64,000 nt of DNA from Adiantum capillus-veneris (lineage: Eukaryota; Streptophyta; Polypodiopsida; Polypodiales; Pteridaceae). Of the stretch, positions 56,570-64,000 are shown in pieces. Position 1 is the stretch's first letter. Every line of letters starts with the position of its first letter. The position numbers and the translations under genes were made by a program. The notes below the pieces were generated by a model, which did not search any database, was not told the origin of the DNA, and saw only the letters and a list, made by a program, of their open reading frames with translations. The stretch covers positions 87,240,529 to 87,304,528 of the forward strand of contig CM043959.1 in assembly GCA_014529385.2 (NCBI GenBank), read 5' to 3'.

Positions 56570-56574
56570 CTATA

Positions 56575-57700
56575 GAGTATAACATAAAGTTATTTATTTA
56601 GCAGTCCCTCTAGAAACAAAGATACAAGTCGTTCCTCTGCAGGTATCTCTAGCCCTGCTCATCTGGCAATGTATTGTTTCATTCGAGTTGCACAATCCCT
56701 AACAGACCCACCATGTTTCTGTTTAAAGCTGTAGATTTGAGCTACCGTATTATGTTTGATCCCCGTTTTGGAACAATCACTACAAATCCTTGAGCTAATG
56801 TGTTCAAGTCCATTATTGACCTTGGTGGAATGTTTTGGAACCATGTCAATGCTTTTCCTTCTAATGTCATTCCAAACCCCTCGAATTAAGTATGAAAATC
56901 GAATATACGTTTTGCTCTTATCACTTGCTTAAAGGTTGCTTAGTGGTCGTATAGATCCCCTGATCCATTGTATTTTCTGACCCATTTCTGAAAATCAGCT
57001 AGTCTGACACATCTGTTTGGTTCAACTCCCGGTCTCCTTGCAGTTGGTTTTGTTCCGAATCCTTCAAACAAGTCTGTTGGAAATAGTGACTCATGTAGCC
57101 CTGGACTGGCCTTAGTGTCACCCGGTTTTCTATGTGATGAGGTGGTTTTTAGTTTCTTAACATTACTCTCAGATGATCTCTCATGGTGTTCATCTCTTGG
57201 AATTGTTTCTGGTCCTTGTCCCAATATCCGATCCCTTATGGAATACCCTTGGTATTTGGTTTGTTCTACCTCCTCAGGAGTCATCATAACAAAGTTGTTG
57301 TTATAACAATCCCAAAACAAGTAGGTTGGTAGGTATGCTGATCCCTTATCTTTGATCTTGAAGATATGGATAATCTTCATGGCCTTCAGTTGTCCTGATT
57401 TGGCATGCGAAGTCCACAGAAGATCTTTTATGTTTCTATCCTCCCAACAATAGACTCCGATCCTAGGATTATCCGTACTAAGCCATTTCAAAAGCTTCAA
57501 ATCTACTTGATCGTATCCTTCCAATTCTAAAGTTAGCGGTTCATCTTTTGCTAACATATCTGGGATTATGGTGTTTACTTCTAACCCCCATTTGTCTATC
57601 ACATCAGGGTTTTTGATTTGTACATACTGAGTTTCGTTTCTGACCATGTACATTTTTCCTTGTTTGTTTGCTCCAATCTCTTCTTCGAACTCAATACTAT
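56575..57700 (-). pseudogene. Gag fragment G of an A-type element
   Basis: The long frame 57740-56940 begins properly at about 57700 (IEFEEEIGANKQGKMYM) and matches A gag from about 2725 (IEFEEEIRTNKQGKMYM). It continues through NNNFVMMTPEEVEQTKYQGY to WVRKYNGSGDLYDH. After frame breaks, 56844-56659 holds KTGIKHNTVAQIYSFKQK and KQYIAR. It ends where the C LTR starts. The 5' LTR, leader and first 60-70 codons are replaced by element F. Confidence 0.9.
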
Positions 57701-60700
57701 GAACGCCATGATACTGCTCCACCAGCCAATGTAAAGACATACCCTGACGTAGACCTTCGGTTGTCTAAGTCACCTGCATAATCTGAGTCTGTACCCTTTA
57801 CACTTAGCTCCTGACTCCCATAGCATATACGTATACTCTTTGTAGCTTTCAGGTATCTCAATATTCCTTTCACTGCCTCCCAATGTTTCTTGCCTGGGTT
57901 TGACATGTATCAACTTACTACTCCCACTGCAAATGCAATGTCTGGGCGAGTAGCAATCATTGCATACATCAAACTACCCACTGCAGACGCATATGGAAAC
58001 ATATCCATTTCAGTCTGTTCTTCCTCAAACACAGGACAATCTTGTTTGCTAAGTTTCACATATGGTGGCAATGAAACACTCGGTGCCTTTCCCTTCTCCA
58101 TATTGAAACGTTGCAAAACCTTGTCAATATACTCTGTTTGAGATAACCAAATCAACTTCTTTGATCTGTCTCTCTCAATGCGCATACCAAGTATATGACT
58201 TGCCTCACCCATGTCTTTTATGTCAAACGATTTTGCCATCTTTGACTTTAAAGCTGAAATTTCTTCCAAGTGCTTGCCAGCAATCAACATGTCATCCACG
58301 TACAAAATAAGGATCAGCCAACTACAATCCTTAGCCTTCTTTGTATATAGACAGTGATCGAACTCACTACGTTTGTAGCCTTGAGAAAGCATAAACTTGT
58401 GGAATTTATGATACCATGCCCTCGGTGATCGTTTTAAGCCATAAAGACTCTTTAACAACTGGCATACCCAATCTTCCTTGCCTTTCTCAACAAACCCTTC
58501 TGGCTGCTGCATGTAAATTTCCACATCTAAATCACCATGCAAGAACGCTGTCTTGACATCCATTTGGTGCAACACCAAATCTAATATGGCAACCAATGCA
58601 AGAAAGCATCTCAATGTAGTCATCTTGACCACCGGAGAGAAGACTTCATCAAAGTCAATGCCTTGTTCTTGCTTAAAGCCCTTGGCAACAAGCCTTGCTT
58701 TGTACTTTTGTTGACTATCATGAGCGGTGATCTTATACCTGTAAACCCATTTACAGGGTAGAGCCTTTTTGCCCCGTGGTAATTTAACTAGCTTCCATGT
58801 CTGGTTTTTATGCAGAGTTGTCATCTCTGACTGCATGGCCAATTGTCAATTCCCGGAGTCCTTCATTTGCATTGCTTCCTTGTAACATGAAGGCTCATTG
58901 CAATCAGTCAACTTGACATAATTCATGGATGGAAAAAACCTATCAGGAGGTCGCGTGACACGTCCAGATGTACGCACAGTAGGTGGCTCAGGCTCAGCCA
59001 CAACCTGTGGTTCCACTCTATCATGTCCTTGCTCCTCTTGAGCCCTGACATTTTGTCTTGCACGTGCAGGTCCATCTTCTTGGAAGACAACTCTTCTAAT
59101 GTCCTCAACCCTCTCTGGTTTAGAATGATATTTGGATTCATGAAAGTGAACATCATTGCTGCGGACAACCTTTCTGGATTCGGGATCCCAAAGACTGTAC
59201 CCCATCTCACCAGAATTACCATAGCCTAGAAAGATGCACTTTCTACTCTTTGGCTCAAGTTTGTTCCTAAATTCCTTTGGAACGTGAGTATATGCCTCAC
59301 AGCCAAAGACTCTAAGATGCTTGCATGAGGGCATTTTGCCTGACCATACCATCTCTGGCACTGAATCCTTCTGCAAAACCTTGCTAGGAGATCTATTTAC
59401 AAGATGAACAGCTGTTGATACAGCTTCAGCCCAAAACCCATTTGGCATGTGTGCATTAGACAACATACTTCTGACCTTCTCTTGTATGGTCCTATTCATC
59501 CTCTCAGCAACACCATTTTGAGGAGGATTGTAAGGAGCAGTAACTTCACGTTTTATACCTTTTGACTCACAAAAGTCCTGAAAGGCCTTTGAAACATACT
59601 CTCCACCATTGTCAGTGCGTAAGCATTTAAGCTTCTTGCCACTCTGATTCTCCACAAGTGTCACAAACATTTTGAAAACACTAAACGCTTCATCCTTGTG
59701 CTTGAGAAAGTAAACCCATACTTTCCTCGAGTAATCATCTATAAATGTCATAAAGTAAGAAGCTCCCCCTAGAGATAGGTTAGGCATAGGTCCACACAAA
59801 TCACTATGAACAAGTGCCAACTGTGTATCTCTTCTACTGCTTCTATGCTTATGTGGCTACTGTGTTTGCTTACCATACAGACAATGTTCACAGAATTCAA
59901 AATCATTAAATGAAAAGCCAGGCAAATAACCAGAACGAGACAAGATTTCCATTCCCTTTTTGGACATATGTCCTAACCGGCTATGCCACAAAGAAACGTT
60001 CAGCTGCTCGGTTACATTGATTACATTTTTAGAGACATTTGATACATAAATCATGTAAAGTCCTCCAGACTTTACTCCATGTGCTACTGTCATAGAACCC
60101 TTGGATATCTTCCACATGTTCTGTCCAAAAGTGGTGACGTAGCCAGCATCATCAAGTAAACCTGTGCTGATCAAGCTCTTTGTAATTGCGGGAACATGTT
60201 CCACATTCTTCAGCGTGAAAGAAGAGCCATTCTGAAACTTCAATTGAACATCTCCAACACCTAAGATCTCACATGTCTGCCCATTGCCTAGCCGAACATG
60301 ATCTTTAGTTGTCACATAAGAAGTAAACCACTCCTTGTTTGGAGACACATGAAGTGATGCTCCTGAGTCTATAATCCAGTCACTCAATGCATTTCCATCA
60401 GATGCTGTAAGAAGAGCTTAGTCCATTGTATTCTTCAAGAAGTAGATGTCTCCTGACACTAGACTGTCATCCTCTGCAACAGTGTTTGTCACATTTATTT
60501 CTTGAATCTTCACTGAGGACTTGTTCTTCTCACCATGGTCTTCATCTTTCTCTTTGCCTTTTTCTGCTTTCCATTCTCTGCAGTCTCTTTTCATGTGACC
60601 CTTCTTGCCACAATGGTAGCATTCTATGTCACTCTTGCCTTTAGCACTGTGGGACTTGCTACGAGACTGATTCCTCTTTCCACCTTTGTACTTTTCTCTG

Positions 60701-61323
60701 GTCCTTCCCCTGACAACTAAGGTTGTTCCTTTGCCTTTGTCCATTGTCTTTCTATTGGTTTCTTCAGTAAGCAGACTTCCTTCTACACCTGCTATGTTCA
60801 AACCATCTGGAGGTGCAGAATTACTCAAAGCTGTGCGAAAAGTGTCCCAACTTTCTGGCAATGTGATCAACAGGAACATAGCTCTAACAGGTTCATCAAA
60901 CTTGACACCTTGAGCTGACAACTGACTATAGATTGTGTTGAATTCATTCAGATGATTGGACATAGGTGTCCCTTCTTTCATCTTCAAGTCAACAAGCTTC
61001 TTAAGCCAGTATACCTGTGAAGCTGCACTCTGCTTCTCATAAAGATCACTCAGCTTTAACCATGCTTGATAAGCCGACATTTCGTCTGCTACATTGAAGT
61101 AAACGCTTTCTACCAAAGTCAGCATAATGATAGAAAGTGCCAATTCATCCATTTCGCTCCATTCATCTTCGTCCATATCTTCTGGTTTTATCCCCTTGAG
61201 CTTTATAGGTTTTATTTGCTTCTTTTGTACCAACACGTGCCAAATCTTCTTCTTCCACAATGGGAAATTGCTTCCATCCAGCTTCTTGATATTGTAAAGA
61301 GAAGTGTCCTGTGATCTAGCCAT
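57701..61323 (-). pseudogene. Gag-Pol polyprotein of element F, four in-frame stops
   Basis: Met 61323 (MARSQDTSLYNIKKLDGSNF) starts a single frame that stays open to the junction except for TAA at 60418, TAG at 59857, TGA at 58846 and TGA at 57910. Domains: copia Gag, CCHC knuckle (CYHCGKKGHMKRDC, about 60583-60623), protease (SDWIIDSGASLHVS, about 60350-60385), integrase zinc region (LWHSRLGHMSKKG, CEHCLYGKQ), integrase core (HSDLCGPMP, CLRTDNGGEYVS, PYNPPQNGVAERMN), RT (KALPCKWVYRYKITAHDSQQ, YGLKRSPRAWYHK, YVDD at about 58289-58301) and the start of RNase H (DSDYAGDLDNRRSTSGYVF). TNT1-like by overall style (family knowledge). No frameshift was found. Confidence 0.94.
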
Positions 61324-62390
61324 AGCTACGCTTCACAGTAGTTTACTTTTCTGGGAAAAATTCGGCAGAGTTTCCCCTCTAAACTGACCTCTGAACCAAT
61401 ATCAACCTGTCAAATGAACCAAGAAAGCCTCAGATTCTGTAGAAATTTTGGTAGAGTCTCCTTTGTAAAATGGCTCTGGTGTACTAAAAAACAGACCAAA
61501 AAACAGCTCAAAAAACACTGTCTCTCTGACACTGTAAGCTGCGGGTAAACCTGTCCTGCACCTATACTGTCTCTCACTGTCCTGTAAGCATAGACTGCGA
61601 CAATGCCTCAACGGCAGTAAAGCAAAGATGCAATCCCAATTGTCTAACTCACAGTCAATACATCCTAGCTGCCTATCTAAGGGTGCTCGAGGGATCGCTC
61701 CAAGACCTGTATCACCGAAAGGATCTCAACATTCGAGAATCCCCCAGCTCAATAAAACCTCACTCGACCCTCAACAAAGGCTGCAGTAAATCTGACAGTA
61801 CATAGACTTCCCACAAAGTCATACATCCACAAATTTCCCACTGTATGCTGTAACCGCTGCGGCGGTTGTTTGCTGCGTGACTCACAGCCAGCAAACCCTC
61901 AACAGACATACATCATCTCTGACAATACATCCCATGTGGAAGTACCTGCAATGTCAGGATGAAATCTGGAATATCAAGCAGCAAACACAAGCTACCTAAT
62001 GAACTAGTGGATGTCGCCTACAGTCTGTGTGTAGATGCGCCCGTGTCGTATGTGACACGCCTCCAAGAACTGTGAGCCGTCCTTCGATGTGTAGACAGCC
62101 ACGAATCAACACTCTGGGAGTGTCGATATCCTCAGCACCTACAGTCGTAGGCCAAAAACCCCAAATTTGCAGAGTCGGATCTGCACCCGTCGAGACCACG
62201 TAGTCGAAAATGGCATGCGCAGACCTTTGTCGAAGTCGAACGGTGGCCGAGATGACCTCAGAATGAAATTCTGACAACACCAAGGCCTTCGGGCTCTCCC
62301 ACGAGATTTGGGGCCGTGTCTTCGCCTGTCGAATTTCACTCCAATCTGAGTTGGTGACTCTAGCCTCTTGCAGTGCTGCCCCGAGCCTCG
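61324..62390 (-). other. Leader of element F
   Basis: 1.07 kb between PBS and gag. Short frames (for example 62505-61996) have no recognised domain. It holds two blocks shared with other elements: 62302-62239 with E and 61772-61705 with B. Confidence 0.75.
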
Positions 62391-62409
62391 ATCTGAGCTC
62401 TGATACCAG
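62391..62409 (-). other. Primer-binding site of element F, initiator-Met type
   Basis: TGGTATCAGAGCTCAGAT on the minus strand (from 62408), two bases after the LTR. Confidence 0.92.
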
Positions 62410-62410
62410 T

Positions 62411-62602
62411 TGAAGGAGTACGAGCGGAAGTGTGACGCGAGAGAGAGTGCGAGGAGAAGAGCACGACGATATGGTGAACTCGCTGTACTGTAATGTGTAG
62501 AGCATAGTGAGTTCTTATTAGGTTTTTACAAAAGAATATGTGTACATACCTGGCGGCCCGCCCACTTACCTGGGCGACAACATTGGGCTTTATACCCCAA
62601 CA
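62411..62602 (-). repeat. 5' LTR of element F
   Basis: 192 bp, TGTTGGGGTATAAAGCCC to CGTACTCCTTCA on the minus strand. The TATAAA motif lies only 9 bases from the tip, unusually close, so the real promoter may be elsewhere. Confidence 0.88.
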
Positions 62603-64000
62603 GTCTCCTCTCCCCTCCTACATGCTCAACCCCCAGCTCACGGCCCTAGCTACAATAGCCAGATACCCTTCAACTGATCCTCATGGCCTTGCTTTCACTC
62701 ATGGCCAGCTCATTGACAGCTTTGCACCCATGGAAAACATCGACCTGGTATCCACTCCGTGCGCTACCAAACGGCTTCTTTTTTTTATGTGCTCTTGGCA
62801 CTTCTCCTCTTGTGTATAGCCCTCTGCAAACGACCATCTCCACCCTCTTCTATTGTGCACGTGGTCGTGCTCACAACCGGCCTCCCCTTGCTCCTCTCTA
62901 GCCACTAGCACTATCGCTAGTGGCCCCCCACCTTATCACAGCTCGTCGCCATGCAACTCCTATCCTTCTTTCCACCTATAGCGCAGTTCTCCCCACTCCA
63001 GCATGTGGCCTTCCACATCCCCTAACTTGATTGTAGTAGCGCCATGCTGCCATGCAAAGGTGCTCAATTTTCTTGTTAACTCCAGCATTAGATTTTTTTG
63101 TTTAAAAGATCCTTCTTAGCCTCGTTTCACACCTAATTGACTGCGGACTAAGCTCCCATGTCCCAACTCTGCGTATGAAACTCCAGCTTTTGGTCTCCAC
63201 TTCCCTGACTAAAAACCCATGCAAACTTCACATTAATTTTCAGTCAAAAACTCCAAGCGAAGCGTCACATGGCCGAGGCTAAGTGGAAGAGGATTTGCAT
63301 AGGCGAGCATGGCCAGCATAGCTAAACCCCCTCCTTTGCTCCTTGATACCCACAGCAACATAAAATAGCTCTATTTCATTGCCGAGTCTTACGTTCATCC
63401 ATGAACATAGACTGCTTCAGAAAAAATACATCTTGGATGATAAGATCTCCACCGAGAATAGCATGATTGGCCAAACTGCCTTGATTGCCAACAATCTTGA
63501 GTTGTATCTGCATAACATGACACGGTTTTCAATTTTGAGCTTCCCAATAAACCGAGCTTGGAGACCACGCTTCACCTGCTAAATATCGCATTTGACATAC
63601 CCATTCAGACGGTACATGTTGTGCCTTGCATCAAGCGCTCTGCCATAGCCATGCTAGCCTTCATATACCAGCATCCAGCGTGTCCATGGGTCGACCAGAT
63701 TTGGCTGCACCAACGTTTTTTTCAAATGATCCGGAGGTCTATACGCACCCATGCCCCACATTTTATTTCAAAGAAATGGAGCCAACGATGATGCTCGCGA
63801 GGAAGGGAAATGATGAGATTTATGTGGTTGTACAACTGACAAAAATACATATGTGGATATTGTGAACAAATGTAAACTTCTTTGAGCATCGCGAAAGAAG
63901 TCCAAAGAATTGGCCGCACCAACAATTCTTAATGATGGCATATATCCCAAGGGCCAAAAGGCATAGCGCTACGTGCCACAAGGATCCGTCGAGAAAGTTT
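62603..64000. other. Anonymous stretch at the right end
   Basis: About 1.4 kb. I see no domain on either strand, no LTR and no tandem repeat. Short frames (62538-62819, 63379-63582, 63558-63791) are not supported. Confidence 0.5.

Larger units (their letters stand above)
57701..62602 (-). mobile_element. Element F: Ty1/copia retrotransposon, 3' end lost
   Basis: On the minus strand: 192-bp 5' LTR, initiator-Met PBS, 1.07-kb leader, and a polyprotein in copia order that breaks off within RNase H at about 57701, where A-type gag G begins. No 3' LTR. No target duplication can be tested. Confidence 0.92.

Noticed and set aside
61996-62505. 169-codon minus-strand frame as a host gene
   Set aside because: It starts inside the F LTR, crosses the PBS and shows no domain; it is leader sequence.

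Overview
The window is plant nuclear DNA made almost entirely of LTR retrotransposons inserted into one another. It shows no convincing host gene, no tRNA or rRNA gene and no bacterial feature. Evidence for a land plant: Ty3/gypsy and Ty1/copia elements with primer-binding sites of the tRNA-Asp type (TGGCGCCGTTGC class) and initiator-Met type (TGGTATCAGAGC class), long non-coding retrotransposon leaders, a plant-type LINE fragment and many microsatellites. The repeat-dense, gene-poor layout and the style of the Ty3 polyprotein recall seed-free vascular plants such as ferns, but that is inference; nothing here fixes the species.

Layout. Element A (1-25644, +) is an old, decayed Ty3/gypsy element cut by the left window edge. 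It has the end of its 5' LTR, a tRNA-Asp-like PBS, a leader with palindromic repeats, gag, protease, RT, RNase H, integrase, a second protease-like domain, another palindromic array, a large extra ORF (called ORF-X here), a PPT and a 3' LTR. A LINE fragment interrupts its RT. Element B (17150-24437, +), a Ty3-type element that has lost RT to integrase, is inserted inside ORF-X. A solo LTR of a third family, C (20021-21583), is inserted in B's gag. A 2-kb unassigned stretch follows. Element A' (27620-32850, -) is a 5'-truncated, internally deleted relative of A. After 3 kb of anonymous DNA comes element D (35904-52436, -), a complete-ended Ty3-type element with a near-perfect 5-bp target duplication. 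It keeps gag and protease but has lost RT to integrase. Its leader holds a different palindromic repeat family and carries a young Ty1/copia element E (44617-49784, +) with a perfect 5-bp target duplication. Then come local duplications, a poly-C-rich repeat, a 5' fragment of a C-family element (54441-56569, -) that had inserted into an A-type gag fragment G, and a Ty1/copia element F (57701-62602, -) fused to G without its own 3' end. The last 1.4 kb is anonymous.

How the parts fit. Gag, protease, RT/RNase H and integrase would together have formed virus-like particles, copied the RNA and inserted it. Every coding region here is interrupted, so the copies look inactive; E and F are the best preserved. 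Relative ages from LTR divergence counted by eye on aligned stretches: A about 8 percent, B about 2 percent, E 4 of 227 bases, in agreement with the nesting order.

Most unusual: two unrelated families (A and D) each carry regularly spaced perfect palindromes centred on CGCG in non-coding regions, a hairpin at the LTR tip, and a stem-loop just before the PPT whose stem sequence differs while its shape and AGG(G)A loop are kept. A also has two retropepsin domains on either side of RT-integrase, a duplicated zinc-binding module before integrase, and ORF-X. A leader block is shared between the Ty3 element B and the Ty1 element F.
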